A stretch of DNA of 64,000 nt from Protea cynaroides (taxonomy: Eukaryota > Streptophyta > Magnoliopsida > Proteales > Proteaceae). A model generated the notes under the pieces. The model did not search any database. It saw only the letters and a list, made by a program, of their open reading frames with translations, and was not told the DNA's origin. The DNA lies in assembly GCA_028583415.1 (NCBI GenBank), contig CM053276.1:8586663-8650662 (forward strand), written 5' to 3'. This document shows positions 22,465 to 35,512 of the stretch, piece by piece. The translations under genes and the position numbers were made by a program. Within the stretch, counting starts at the first letter, position 1; every line of letters begins with the position of its first letter.

Positions 22465-22684
22465 AGTTCATCTTCTAGATTCCCAACTCTGGGTCGAAAA
22501 CTGCACCTCCTGGTACCATGTACTCATGGTTTCATCATTTCTCCATCGCACTTCTCCTATTCCAACTCCAAGTTATTTTAAGAGTCCCATTCCATTAATG
22601 GAACCTTGCATTATGTTATATGGATGTATCTGACCCATAACTATCAACTTCTAGGAACCATTTCAAGTGATTAAGACTCCATAT
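22465..22684. other. Short intron segment between two LTR elements
   Basis: 220 bases with no recognised feature. It probably continues 19752-20021, the two having been separated by the element in between. Confidence 0.5.
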
Positions 22685-22728
22685 TGTAAGAAAGTAAAGA
22701 AAGAGAACAAAGAATGGAGAAGAAGAAG

Positions 22729-22766
<38 letters not shown>

Positions 22767-22816
22767 TGTCTCTCCTACTACTGCTGATCTCATCAAACGT
22801 CCTAATGAAATTCTAG
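22685..22816 (-). repeat. 3' LTR of copy 2, part one
   Basis: Matches 35513-35650: GTAAAGAAA.AGAA, a (GA)n run (22735-22762), then CTACTGCTGATCTCATTAA-like sequence up to GAAATTCTA. The LTR resumes at 33335 after the LINE. Confidence 0.88.
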
Positions 22817-22830
22817 TGGGAAGTAGCTCC

Positions 22831-24339
22831 ATGTTTTGGGGTAGAGATGACCAAGTCCCTCTAACAGTTTCATCTCCCTGTTCCTCCCGGCATGCTCCCC
22901 CCATGGCTGGACCTCTTCCGGTCATGGCTTCCCAGCCTCCTCCATCCTCCACTCCCTCCATTGTCACTTCCTCTGTTGCTGCTTCCCCTGAAGATGGTGA
23001 TAGCCAGGATATCCAGTCTCCCCAAGTAGCTGCCGATGGAATGCCCTTTTTTTTTCTGCTCCTCTTTCACGTGGAGAAGGCATTCCGCTTCACTTTAATG
23101 TCCCGACTCTGGAAGAGGAGATTCCGGTTGCGTCCTGTTTTGACACTTTATTTCCTGAACAGATTTCTAAGTGGTCAACAGCTCTTTTGGGTCAGCTCGT
23201 GGGAAGGAAACTTCCGTTCCAGCTTGTGGAGAAATCTTTATCGAGACAATGGAAACCATCTGCTCCTGTTGAAACTTTTCTTGCCAATAATGAAACATAC
23301 ATCTTCCGTTTTTCCAATGAAGAGGATAAGATCAGTGTCTTGGAAAAGGGTCTGTGGTATGTGGCCGGAAAACCCATCGTTATGAGGCAATGGAATGAAT
23401 TCCTGAGATTCGACAACATGAACATTAGATCTCTACCCATCTGGTTATCCTTGCCAGGTTTACCTCTGCATCTGTGTTGTGAAGAGGCCCTGAGTTCCAT
23501 TGGCTCGTCGTTGGCACCCCTTTGTTCTCTGATAGATGCACGAAAGCCCAGTCTAGATTGGGTTTTGCCCGTATTTGTGTTGAAGCTCGAGCGGACCGAG
23601 AACTACCTGATTTCCTTCATATCCGATCCTCTGAGAAAAATTGCTAGAAACAACCCATTAAGTATGAATGGAAACCCCCTCTGTTCACCTTATGCAAGAC
23701 TTTCAACCATGCCACAGAGGCCTGTGCTCCAAAGATTAACGCCCCAATCGAATCTACCGGCTGGAAGAAAGCAAGTAAAACCCAGTCCAAATGATAGAAA
23801 AAAACTGTTGGTGGAACCTCCGCCGGCGGTAAGGACATAAGAACCAAAAGCGAAAATGGAGAAGACGATGAGGACGTGGATGGTGACGTGGATGGGTGTC
23901 GGGACCTACCTTCTGAACCCTCTGTTGAAGGCGATGATTCAGTGCTTGATGACATCCCTGTGAGCAACAGATTCAAATCTCTAGAATCTATAGATGATGA
24001 GGAGACAGACGTTGATTGCCATTCTGATGTTAGTATTCCTGTAGTGTCGCCCACCCTTCTGTTACCACTTACCATTTTGAGCTCTACTACTGTGCCGTTG
24101 CCTGCGATTGGAAACAACACACTGTCGACTTCCTTTGTCCTACCTTCTATCATTGCAGGTCCTCTTTCCTGCATTGAGAAGCCTATTTCAACTTATACTT
24201 CCCGCAAGACTCAAAACTAGTCAGCCGCCAAATCCTTGAACTAGGCTATGGTTAACCCTACCCTTGAACCCGGTCTTCCCAGCTCTCCTTATAGACCTAC
24301 CCTTAACCAAACCCAGACTGCTTCTTCTCCTTCTCCAGC
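22831..24339 (+). pseudogene. LINE ORF1 (DUF4283-like), first part
   Basis: An ATG at 22831 opens a Ser/Pro-rich N-terminus. The frame shifts in a T homopolymer near 23047-23055. It then encodes the plant L1 ORF1 pattern (LLGQLVGRKLPF, FRFSNEEDKISVLEKGLWYV, IWLSLPGLPLHLCCEEAL, LDWVLPVFVLKLE), the nucleic-acid-binding DUF4283 region. An acidic, Ser-rich stretch follows to about 24220. A solo LTR interrupts it at 24340 and its C-terminal part resumes at 26674. Confidence 0.85.
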
Positions 24340-26673
24340 TGTAAGACCTGCACTCTACTAACCCAGTCTAACCGTGTCGTACTAGGTCTTCCCATCATAG
24401 CCGGACCGAGTGGACCAACCGTGTGAAGAAACCACAAGACTAGGTAAGTAAAATCGACTCAAAAACAGTTAAGTTGAGTTATGTAGTCTACTACCTGAAC
24501 TGGTATGGTCGACCATACGATGAGGGAAGTGAGACCAGTCCAAAAAGACGTATGGCCGACACCTATGAGAGGTGTGTTCGACGGATTTTGCGAACACACC
24601 ATCAACCACATGTTGCCAGATCAGATTTCTTGATTTGGAAACTTTCCAAATCGAAGGGGATTTCTTTTCTAATTGTTGGAGGGTTCTATCTAGAGATTTA
24701 CTCCCTATATAGAGGATGTCCCTCTACCTCTCTCACTCTTTTGGAGCAATCTCAAACCCTAAACCTAAGAGAGAAAGGGAGAGGAAAAGAAGGAGAAGGA
24801 GATTTGGAGAAGAAGGCTGAGAGAAAGGCTTTGTAGAGGAGGTATCTAGTTCCTATAGCAAGCTTAAGGTATGAACCTTGTCTCTGTAGGTATAGATTAC
24901 ATAGAATAGGATTTTCCATTGTAAATTGAGATGTTGAATCGATGTAAGATCTCAACCATGAGATCCCATAAGCAAATCTCAAAGGAGAATCATGGAGAGT
25001 AGGTTAGGGTAAATAGCTACGTAAAACTATGAATTAATGGTCATAGATTGACCATAGGATGAACCCTACTGATGAGCTGAGGAATCGACTCAGGAAGAAC
25101 TCGGATTGAAAGAGGAAAACTCACCAGAAATCGTATGGTTGCATGCTGTGGTCTCATGATGTGGTCGCATGATATACGACCACAGGGTCGACCACTGCCA
25201 TTCGGGAAGTTATCAGGAATCGTGTGATCGCATGCTGTGGTCGCATAATTCACGGCCATAGGGTCGACCGTACGGTGTATGGTCACTCGAAACATGAGAC
25301 CACAGGATCGATCAGTCACCCATTAATGGTTCTGTTTTAATTTTCGACTACTGTAACTTGGTACAAATGAACCCTAACTTAAATCCATACATTCCCTAGG
25401 TTCCCTAGTTCAAAGTGACTTCCAAGGTTTGGAAGAAGGTTGCACATCATTTACAGGTGAGGGAACAAGACCTAAACTAACTGAAAAATAACAAGCTACT
25501 TTTCTTTTATTGTGTCCAATGCCATGAATGATTCCATACTTGTATGCTTGTAATGTGCATCTCACATGTCATCCAATATTACTGCTATTTCTGCTCATGC
25601 ATATTTACTTCTGTTTATTTATAACATGATGATGATGCTAGGAACAAACATGTGTTTATGTGTGTAGTTAGTGTGTTGGATGCGGGTGGAGCATCAGGGG
25701 GAGGACGTGGTACTGTGGTTCATCCTGACCACTAGACTATAGCTCTATCTCTACTCAGTCCTACCCACTGACATCGTCGTATCGTCGTTACTTTAGCAGA
25801 ACTATTATGTTGTAGGGCATCAAGGGAGGTGGTCTAGGACCGTGTGGTCTTTGACTCTGCCATGGGGCATTAGCTCTATCTCTATGGATGTATTGAGGGA
25901 TGTTGGGGTTAGACCTTGGATACATATGGATGGCATTAGGATTGATTAGTTACGAGCCTAGTTTGCAAGCCCTCGTCAGTTGGGGCATACGTGCTGGTAT
26001 GAGTAGGGCATCAGGGGAAGTGTTGGCGGTGTGTGATCCAGACACTTTAGCTCTATCTCTATTCCATGGCTGGTGCATGTGTGACGGCAATGGTGTTTGA
26101 TCCATTGGGTGGATTTACACACTCGTATATAGAGGTGCGATGGCCTTCAATCCTTTCTATAGCACAATTGCAAACCTAAACCAGACCAAAGATATGAATT
26201 AACTGCATGCATATGTTTGCGCATTGTTTTGTTTGCTTATTGAGCCATGATGTGTGCTCGCCCTTTTGATGTCGAATATTTTTAGTTAATGATACTGGTC
26301 CTACTGTGGAAGATTATATAGACACGTTACGGCGATGGATACTCAAACTGTGGAAGACCAGCATGACTATGCATGCGAGTGTTTCCAGTGTCTTTATTCC
26401 TAGATTAGTCGTATTTTGATTATGGAGAATTGTAATAGATTATTTAATTATGTTTTGTGTTTAGTTGGAGATAATTGGTTTACTTAATTACTTTATCATG
26501 TTAGACACTCAGTTCATTATTAATAAAAACTTTTGCTATTTATATTATTACCTCTAATTATGTTGTGGAAAGAGAATCTAGTTTGGATTGTTGGTATACG
26601 AGATTCTGGTTGAACAGTTGGTTCTTATGACGGTTCATCACACTACTGGTTAGTCTAGAATTGGGGTGTGACA
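24340..26673 (+). mobile_element. Solo LTR of a Ty3/gypsy family, inside LINE ORF1
   Basis: 2334 bases, starting TGTAAGACC and ending GGGGTGTGACA. Same family as the LTRs at 29074-31412 and 54951-57198; the gypsy assignment follows from the latter element. It contains three TAGCTCTATCTCTA motifs (25739, 25868 and 26045) and a cluster of GGTCG/CGACC hairpins (25130-25310). Flanking 5-mers CCAGC and CCGGA match only partly. LINE ORF1 sequence lies on both sides. Confidence 0.85.
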
Positions 26674-27132
26674 CCGGATCTCAGCCCTGACCCAATACCC
26701 TCACCCCCGGTTCCAATTCAAATTGACCCAAGTCATAGACCCAACCGCCCGACCCATCACCCTACTCAACCCTTTGTCCTACCCACCCATCTTCAAACTA
26801 TCTTCAACCCATCCAGCGTTATCAGATCATCCCTTCGTCCTCACCCGACCTCTCCTGGAACTCACAACACTCTCTCCCCACTGCAACCTGGCATCAATCC
26901 CCCTAGCCTTTATGCCTCTCCTTCATCCCAGCGTCTTGCAGAAGTGCCCGAGATTGGTAGATGCAATTTGGAAGTCGCGATTGGAAGTGAATATCTTGAC
27001 CACCTTCTGGAACCCAAAGGGAAATCCAAAGGTCAACACAGAAGCAAGAGAGTCTCTCAAAGATCGAAGAATAGTCAGCATGAGCCCAAGGACTCAAGGT
27101 CTTATTCCCGATCCTCTTATGATCGTGTTTGA
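26674..27132 (+). pseudogene. LINE ORF1, C-terminal part
   Basis: Pro/Ser-rich then basic peptide (GKSKGQHRSKRVSQRSKNSQ) ending in a stop at 27132. It follows directly on the interrupted ORF1. No zinc knuckle is apparent. Confidence 0.7.
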
Positions 27133-27159
27133 ATTCGGATTCTTCCTCTCTCGGTTAGT

Positions 27160-29073
27160 AATGATGAAGGGGATGTACTAGAATATTAGGGGCCTGAATA
27201 CCCCCGCTAAGCAAGCTGAAGTCAGAAATTACATCAAGAAGAACCATCTTACATTCTGTATGCTTGGAGAAACTAGAGTTAAAAAAGGAAATGCTAGTGA
27301 CGTTGCTAAGTCGATAGCACCTGGATGGAAGACGGTCTTTAATTACCATCATCATGGTAATGCTCATATATGGTGCCTATGGGACAGCACAAAAATTAAT
27401 CTCTCTTTGGTGTGTTCCTTTGATCAATTCTTGCATTTTAAAGTGATTGGTTGTATAAATTCAAACGTTGTTAATGATACTCATAGTACTGCCATATATG
27501 CTGCTAATTCATCTACTGAGCGCAAAAAGTTGTGGGAGGATCTTTGTATGATCCATTCTTCTTTGGGAGACAGTCCTTGGGGTATGTTGGGGACTTTAAT
27601 GTTGTCAGGTGCGCTAATGAATAGATGGGAGGCCAAATTGATGAGAACTCAGTGGGTGAATTCGTGAGGTGCCTTGATTCATAGGTATAGATGACCTCAA
27701 GTGGGTGGGTATGAAGTTTACCTGGAACAACAGAAGAATGGGAGATCAAAGAGTTTCCTGCAAGCTTGACAGAGTCTTGAATAATGATAGCTGGCTATCA
27801 CTCTTCAGTTCCTCTTAAGCATGTTTTGAGCCTTTCAGGATATCCGACCACTGTCCAATCATCCTTACCATATCTCAGTACATTTCGTTTGGCCCCAAAC
27901 CTTTCGGATACTTTGAAAAGTGGGCTAGCCATGAGGAGTTTTTATTGGTTGTGACTGAGGCTTGGGCACGGTCTCTAGCAGAAAATTACCAACCCTTGGT
28001 TAGATTCGCTCAGAAACTTAAAGATGTCAAGCAAGCCCTTGTATCAAGGAATAAAAGCAGATTTGGAAACATTTCTAATGTGGTGCAGGAGTACAGGAAT
28101 GAATTAATTGTTGTGCAACTTAGATTACCCGGGGTTCGATATGTCTGTGGCTGAGGCAGAAAAGGAGCTATCCATTAAATTGGCCTCGTTGATCACTCAA
28201 GAGGAGAGTTTCTTTAAGCAAAAATCTAGAATCTCTTGGCTCAAGTTGGGAGATAGGAACACCAGCTATTTTTTTTATAAACCTGTCAGTGCTAGTCACA
28301 ACATAAATCATATTTCTTCTCATCGAGCAAAGGATGGTCAATCTATCTCCGATGTTGCTGGAATCAAGAAGGTGGCGGAAGATTATTTCACCAAGTTGTA
28401 TTGCCTGACCATCCTTTCTACTATTGATAGTGCTCCTATGGATTTATTGATAAATTCCTCTCTGTTGATCAAAGTGCACAGTTAGATGTCATCCCTGATG
28501 AAAAGGAAATTCTCAATGCCATCAAATCCTTTAAATCTCAGAAGGCTCCCGGACCGGACGGATTTAGCATGGGCTTTTTCATTGCAGCTTGGGATGTTGT
28601 GAAGGTGGATCTTCTTTCAACAATTAGGAGTTTCTTTTACAACCCCAGATAGATTAGTGAAGTTAATAAAACTTTATTATGCCTCATTCCGAAGAAGGAG
28701 GGAGCGGAAACTGTTGCTGACTTTAGGCCAAAATATCCCTTTGTAACACCTTGTACAAGATCATTGCCAAAATCCTTGCTCTCAGGATGAAAGAGGTGGT
28801 AGGGGGACTTGTTAGTCCAAATTAATTAGCTTTCGTTCATGGCCTCAACATAGTGGATACTATTATGATCTGTACAGACTTGGTGCGGGGTTTTGATAGA
28901 AATAATCACTTTCCTGCCGCCATGTTAAAAATTGATCTCTAAAAAGCATATGAGAATGTGAGATGGGAATACATCATGGAAGTACTGAACAAAATGAAGT
29001 TCCCGGTGCACTTTTCCCATTGGATTCTTAGCTGTGTGTCCTCAGCTAAATTTTCAGTTTTGATGAATGGTAA
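27160..29073 (+). pseudogene. LINE ORF2: endonuclease and first part of reverse transcriptase
   Basis: The apurinic-type endonuclease is marked by NIRGLN, FCMLGETR, a frameshifted GDFNVV near 27595 and ISDHCPII near 27850. Then come SRISWLKLGDRNTSYF and the reverse transcriptase motif KAPGPDGF near 28540. Many stops and shifts. Coding sequence runs into the solo LTR at 29074 and resumes at 31413 in the expected place. Confidence 0.9.
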
Positions 29074-31412
29074 TGTCACACCCCAATTCTGCACTAACCA
29101 GAATGGTGTGTTGAACCGTCTATGATCCAACGGTACCAAGATCTCGAATAGGCTGTGTCCTTTTTGCTTAAACCATACAAATCCACAACCATAATCAGAG
29201 TAAATAAACAATAGCGGAAGTCTTTAATCTTAATGAACTGAGTATTTAACAGTGATATCATAAATAATATATCCAATTATCTCAAATAACTGAAGACATA
29301 AAATAAAATAATTTAATCAATTACATATTCTAAATAATTCAACAAATAAATCTAATCAAAGACGCATGAGTGCACTCGCACGACGAATCATGCGACTCCA
29401 TCATAGCTTCTGCATCCATCGCCGCAACATGCCCGTATATTGGAGCATTCACAAAATCTTCTACAGTAGGACCTGCATCATCAACTAAAAATATTAGACG
29501 TTGAAAGGGTGAGCACACATCATGGCTCAGTGAACAAACAAAACAATGCAACAAACATATGCATGCATTCAATTCATATCTTTGATCTGGTTCATAAGTT
29601 TGCAATGTGCAATAGAAATGATAGGTGGCCGCCGCACCTCTATACACGAGTGTGTGAAGCCGCCCAATGGATCAAACACCATCGCCATCCCACATGCACC
29701 CATCATGGAATAGAGATAGAGCTAAAGTGCCCGGATCAAACGCCACATGACACTTACCCTGATGCCTTACCCATACCAACACGTAAGCCCCTATTGGCGA
29801 GGGCTTGTAAACTGGGCTCGCAACTAACCAGTCCTAATGTCAAACAGTGTATTCAAGGCCTCACCCCAGCATCCCTCAATACGTCCATAGAGATAGAGCT
29901 AAGGCCCCCCAGCAGAGTCAGAGACTACACTGTCTGAGACAACCTCCCCTGATGCCCTACGACGTAATAGTTCTGCTAAGGTAATGGCGACATGACGATG
30001 TCAGTGGACAAGACTTGAGTAGAGATAGAGCTAGAGTCTGGTGACCAGGATGAACCACAGTGTCACGTCCTCTCCCTGATGCCCCACTCGCATCAAGTAC
30101 ACTAACCACACACATACATTCACATGCCTATTCCTAGCATCATCATCATCATCATGTTATAAATAAACTGAATTAAATATGCATGAAGTAATAACAAGAA
30201 TATTAGATGACATGTGAGATGCACAATACACGCATACAAGTATAGAATCATTTATGGCATTGGACTCAATAAATAAAAATAGTTTATTATTAGCCAATTA
30301 ATTTAGGTCTTGTTCCCTCACCTTTGGTTGATAGTAGATCCTCGTTCAAGCTTTGTAATTCACTCTTAGACCACTTGGAAACCTAATAAATTTATAGATT
30401 CTAAATTAGATTTTATTTCTAGCAGTTTAAACTAACAAAAACTGAGGGGTCGCAGGTGTGGCAGCACCTGCGGTCTCAGTTTCTACTTTCTGCGACCACA
30501 GGGCGTGGGGTCACAAGGTGTGGTCGCATATCCTGCGACCACACATGCGACCTCACCCTCCCTGGAAACTTCCCGAGAGCATGTGGTCGGATATGTGTGT
30601 CTCGTGTGGTCGCACATCATGCGACCACACGTACGACCACACATGTGATGATCGATTTTTCATCCTCAACTCCATTCCTTTATGTTTGGATCCCTTGGCT
30701 TATCATCATGGTCCTTCCTATGATTGTTCTATGGCTCAGAATTATTATTTTATACACAATCCATTGTCCACATAATTTCATCCCATGGATTCTCTTGGAA
30801 TTTATCCATGGATTGATGATTTAGGTTTCACCTAAATCCTATCTCTTTCATGAACTATTCTAGGCTCTCAATTTAACATGGGGAATGTTTTCATACCTTA
30901 AGCTTGTTGAAGATTCAGAGTTTTCTCTGAATTTTCTTTCTCCTTAGTCTTCCTCTTCAATTCTCATTCTCTTCCTTCTCTTCTCTTTCTCCCGCTTTCA
31001 ATTTGAGTTCTAAAAGGGTGAAAGAGGCTAAGGGACATCCTATTTATAGAGGAAGACCCTCCATAATAAGCCCTACTGAGTTTAGGAAAGAACCCCCTTC
31101 GGATTAGGAAGGTTTCTTAAACTCGGTTCTGTCTGGAATCTGTGTGGTCGGAGGTGGGGTCGCAGAACCCGTCGACCATACCCTCTGAAACATGCGACCA
31201 CACGACTTAAATTCCTGTGGTTGCATTATTTTGAGGTGTGGTCGATCACACCTGTTTAGGTATGCAACCACATGCTCATAATTTACTGTTTTTGGGTTAA
31301 ATTTCATACCTGGTCTTGTGGTTTCTTCATGCACTTGGTCCACTTGGCCCGACCATGATAGGAAGACCTGATACAAGGTGGTAAGACCGGTTAGTTCGAT
31401 ACGGGTCTTACA
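29074..31412 (-). mobile_element. Solo LTR of the same gypsy family, inside LINE ORF2
   Basis: 2339 bases; on the + strand TGTCACACCCC...GGGTCTTACA, so its own sense is minus. Flanks are GGTAA (29069-29073) and GGTAG (31413-31417), a duplication with one mismatch. It has three TAGAGATAGAGCTA motifs (29712, 29887 and 30006). Two strong hairpins are visible: 10-base arms at 30519-30543 and 11-base arms at 30604-30630. LINE reverse transcriptase continues on both sides. Confidence 0.92.
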
Positions 31413-33160
31413 GGTAGTCCGGTTGGATTCTTCAACGCTAAACGGGGAATTAGACAAGGATGTCGTATGTCACCTCTTCTTTTTGCGATAGCCTTGGAAG
31501 GTTTATCTCCTCCCCTACAGCTTAATGCTCACCACCATTACATTGATTTCTTCCCCCACTGCAAGGAGTTAAAGCTAACCCATTTGGCCTTTGTAGATGA
31601 TATCATTATATACTCAAAAGGAAATACCAAATCCCTTACAGCCATTGTAAAAGTGCTATGGTCTTTCAGAGCTATGTCGGGCCTCTCCATCAACATGCAG
31701 AAATCTCTTCTTTTCTTGGCTGGGATTAATGAGCCAAATATTGAGAACCTCAGAAGAATTGTGGACTTCCCCCTTGGAAATCTGCCTATCACATACCTCG
31801 GTCTCCCCCTCATTGCCTCTAGACTTGCTACTCATCATTGCACTCCTATTTTGGATAGACTAAGGAAAAGGCTTTAGCTTTGGAAAGCTCGGTTCTTTTC
31901 TTATGCAGAAAGATTAAATCTTGTAAATTCAGTCATGCAAAGCTCGTATCTTTATTGGACTAGGGTGTTTGGCCTTCCAAACCCGATCATTCAAAAAATT
32001 GAAAGTCTCATGAGTGCATTCCTATGGAAAGGGGGTGAGAGCAACAAATTCTTTCTTTCCACTGGGTAGGCAAAAGTTTGTTTGCCAAAGGAAGAGGATG
32101 GCTTGGGTATTCGAAGAATCAAGGAGGTTAACCTGGCACGCATTATGAAGATGATTTGGCGTATAGTGGAGAAAAAAGATTGTATTTGGGTAAAATGGAT
32201 TTACGCTAGATACCTGAAGAAAGATTCTATTTGGACAGCTTCCCTCTAAATGGATTCCTTTTGGGTCTGGAGGATAATTCTTTGCCATAGGCAAATGGCT
32301 ATCCCTTTCATTAGATCTCTTATTAATAATGGATCATCTACCTTGCTTTGGCTTGACAACTGGCATCCTCATGGCGTTCTTGTATTAGCTTATGGGGAAA
32401 GGATTAGAGCTGATTTTGGACGGGACAGGATGGCTACTGTTTCCTCTATATTAGTTGACGGAGTTTAGTACACTGGCAGGGCTTCATCTTCTTGGCTGGC
32501 TCAGGCTTAGGCAGCACTTCCTTCTTTACAGCGTCGGCCTCCTAAAAGCAGGGATATCGCATCCTGGACTGCCACCTCTAATGGTATATTTGCTACCTTC
32601 TTTGCTTGGGAGATTGTAAGATCTAGAAACCCCAAGGTTGCCTGGTTTGATGCAGTTTGGTTTCAAGGGCATATCCCTCGTCATAGTTTTACCCTTTGGA
32701 GAGCAATGACTCAGTCCCTTCCGATAAGCTTGTTGCTTCGTGATTGGGGTATAATCCCCAACTCTAACTGTAGTCTATGTTGGGCTGCGGAAGAAGACAT
32801 TAAGCATCTGTTCTTCGACTGCCCATTCTCCAACAGAATCTGGGAGAAGATCCTTGGAAAGTGATGGCCCACTACACAAAGAATTCTTCCCTTCAACCTT
32901 GAGTGGAGATGGATGATTAAGAAATTCAAGGATAAAGACCCCTATGACACTATAGCCAAGTTGGCGTTCGTTGCTTCTGTGAACCACATCTGGTTTGAGA
33001 GAAATCTGAGACGTTGGACGGCCAAGTCCAGAACGCTTGACCAAATTTGGGAAGTTATTGGGTTTGATGTTTGAGGTGTTATCCTGCCTTTTAGATCCCT
33101 CCCCCCAGATACTGTAAGAAATAGATACATTTTATCTATTGGGAATATGCCAAATCCCTG
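31413..33160 (+). pseudogene. LINE ORF2: second part of reverse transcriptase and C-terminal region
   Basis: Contains GIRQGCRMSPLLFAIALEGL, the catalytic box LAFVDDIIIYSKG near 31590, YLGLPL, and the C-terminal zf-RVT type region (FTLWRAMTQSLPISLLLRDW, CSLCWAAEEDIKHLFFDCPF). A 3' untranslated stretch and poly(A) follow at 33301. Several in-frame stops, for example at 31876, show that it is inactive. Confidence 0.92.
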
Positions 33161-33328
33161 ATTTCGGGTGCTCTGTTTTGTGGTTTCGTTTGCATTTTAG
33201 CATTTGTCATTTGTTTGTAAGGAGTCCGGCTCTATCGCTTTGACACCCAGGTTTGTCTCTCCCTTCTTGGGTGTTGTTGATATGTTCTTTTATTCACCTC
33301 AAAAAAAAAAAAAAAAAAAAAAAAAAAA

Positions 33329-33535
33329 TTCTAGCTGCACTAGGAAACATACATAAACTCAATATAACTCTAAGACTAGAAATAACAATGCTTAACAACT
33401 AAGGTAACTAAAACGTACAATGTCGATCTTTCATCCTTGGGTCCACTGCCATTACTTAGGATTGCTTGATAGATATAACTTGATGTGTAGATAATTCTGA
33501 TGGCATGGCTGATATCGATAGGCATATCTTCAACA
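33329..33535 (-). repeat. 3' LTR of copy 2, part two
   Basis: Continues the LTR interrupted by the LINE and matches 35645-35841 (TAGAAATAACAATGCTTAAC, ATTGCTTGATA.ATATAA, GATAATTCTGATG). It ends CTTCAACA at 33535, directly followed by the reverse-complement purine tract. Confidence 0.88.
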
Positions 33536-35500
33536 TTCCCCCTCAAGCTAGAACATGCTCTAGCTTGGAACAACAAGAATAAATATGAGCTACAAAACCA
33601 GTCTTCAATATATGTCTGTTGGCGACCCTAGGGAGCACAGAGAGAACTTCTTGGTAGCAATACTAAATCACAAACCACCAACAAATAAAATATGTGGTGG
33701 AGAATAACAACCATCACAGGTTCTTCTCACGGAAGGTAGGTACCCCCAATCATCATAGGCAAGTGCATCAATCATCATAGCAGCTTCGGTAGCTGAGAAC
33801 CAAACAACATCAGGTTGCTGTAAACCAGATAGCATATGGTCACTGTGAGCCAAATAAATGCATCACATGCAACTGATAAAAGTCTCTTCCTTCAACAAAC
33901 TTGTACAAAGATAAAGTGTCTCTCCCACAAGCAGACACAAGTCTTTCCCTTGAGTAGACTTGAACAAGTTGATAAAAAGTGTCTTTCCCTTAAGCAGACA
34001 TGAGTCTCTCTTCCTTGAGTAGATTGCAACGAATTGATAAAATCTGTCTCTCCCTTGAGCAGACACTTGTCTCTCATCCTTGAGTAGATGGGAAGAAATT
34101 AATAAAAACTTAAAAAGTCTCTCCCTTGAGCAGAGATGAACAAATAAATAATAATGATCTTCAACTGATGACTTGAGAAGATACGAACTTTAGCAAATAT
34201 GCTGCTTGCAAAATACAAACATGAGCAAAATATGCTCTTTCTCCTCATGTGGAGCATTCCACGTGGACAAATAACTAGGGGTCTAGCCGAATAACCAGGA
34301 TCACACGATCCACCAAACCAGATAATAAAACCTGATGATAACAGCAAATCCACTTCACAGGTGCAACTCCAACTCTTGTGTATTGGAGAAAAAAAGTGAT
34401 TAGTAACCATATATACAAATCTCAAGTCGATCCAATGGTCGGATTGAAAGTTATGAAGAAACTCGTGTCAGACAGGGATTTCCTGGGTTTTACGGGTAAG
34501 GTAAAAACTCAAATAGTAAAGCCATTGGATGCAAACCAGAATTTGTGGCAACGTGGCAGTCGATGGTATGTGGAAAATATCAAAAGATGGTGGAGATCCA
34601 ATGGATGGATCAAGAGATACGGGCAAGTCCTTGGACTATCATGACAAGTGAATACAAGGAAGTATATTTTTGGTGGAAATGGATAAGTCAAAAACTGATG
34701 TGGCAATGACCAATCAGAACTTGCCACAGTGTCATAAAAGATAGGATGATAAGATATCAGACGTTGAACCCAGCTAGGAGAGGATCCTTGTGGTGCTAAA
34801 AAAGTAGAAACCAGAAATCTGGTTCGATTGCAGTAACCTAGAAACTAGAAACCAGATTCAATTGCAGTATCCCAGAAACTAGAAACCTTGTTCAACTGCA
34901 GTCACAGAAAGTCAGAAACCAGATTGCAGATACAACAGTCGACCATTAATGACAACAATGAGTTCAATGATAACAGATTTAAGTAATTGATTAAGAAATA
35001 AAACAGATAGCAGAAATTGAAGCAGCCATTAATGGAGGAAAGCAGTAAACCAGAACCGGCTTCAGATATGCAGAAAATAGCAGACCATAACAGATTCAGG
35101 TCTGAGATCAGACCAGAAATCAAGGAGAGGTTCAGATCCAGAACTCAAATCTGATTTCGATGCAAAGAGTAACCATGGCAGATCAATTACAGTAAAGAGT
35201 TGCAGAACCGGATGAACCAGATTTGAAGAAATTGGTTACAGGTAGATATCGATGGAGAAGGAACAATAACCATTAATGAAGACATGATCTGAAACTAACA
35301 GAACTGGCAGAGTATACTTACCAGAACTTGCAGAGAAGACTTACCAGAACTTGCAGAGATGACTTTATCAGAGCTTGCAGAAAAGGAAAAATAGAATAGA
35401 AATCAAAACCAGAACTTCAGATGCAGCAGAGGTAGCAATGGTGGCTGCATACCCTAATGAAGAACCTTCAAAGACTCTCAAAATGGTAGATCAGATTACT
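33536..35500 (-). repeat. Non-coding interior of copy 2
   Basis: No gag or pol. On the minus strand it has GTTGTTCCAAGCTAGAGCATG next to the 3' LTR, as in copy 1. Diverged tandem blocks lie at 33880-34140, 34795-34930 (GAAACTAGAAACC, ATTGCAGT) and 35300-35380. GATCTACCATTTTGAGAGTC near the primer site is shared with copy 1. Confidence 0.8.
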
Positions 35501-35512
35501 TCTCTGATACCA
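35501..35512 (-). promoter_or_regulatory. tRNA-Met primer-binding site of copy 2
   Basis: The reverse complement reads TGGTATCAGAGA and abuts the 5' LTR. Confidence 0.9.

Larger units (their letters stand above)
22817..33328 (+). mobile_element. L1-type LINE retrotransposon, degenerate, with two nested solo LTRs
   Basis: Begins in an LTR at 22817 and ends in a 28-base poly(A) at 33301-33328. The target duplication is AAATTCTAG (22808-22816) and A-tail plus TTCTAG (33329-33334); the unoccupied counterpart is seen in the sister LTR near 35635. Without the two solo LTRs it is about 5.8 kb, the usual size for plant L1 elements. ORF1 with a DUF4283-like domain and ORF2 with endonuclease, reverse transcriptase and C-terminal zinc region are recognisable but broken. 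Confidence 0.93.

Noticed and set aside
22714..23385. 223-aa ORF starting in a GA repeat
   Set aside because: Its start lies in the host LTR; the frame merely runs into LINE ORF1, whose own ATG is at 22831.
29074..31412. Possible complete LTR element
   Set aside because: Only one LTR is present with a matching duplication; LINE coding sequence resumes directly, so it is a solo LTR.
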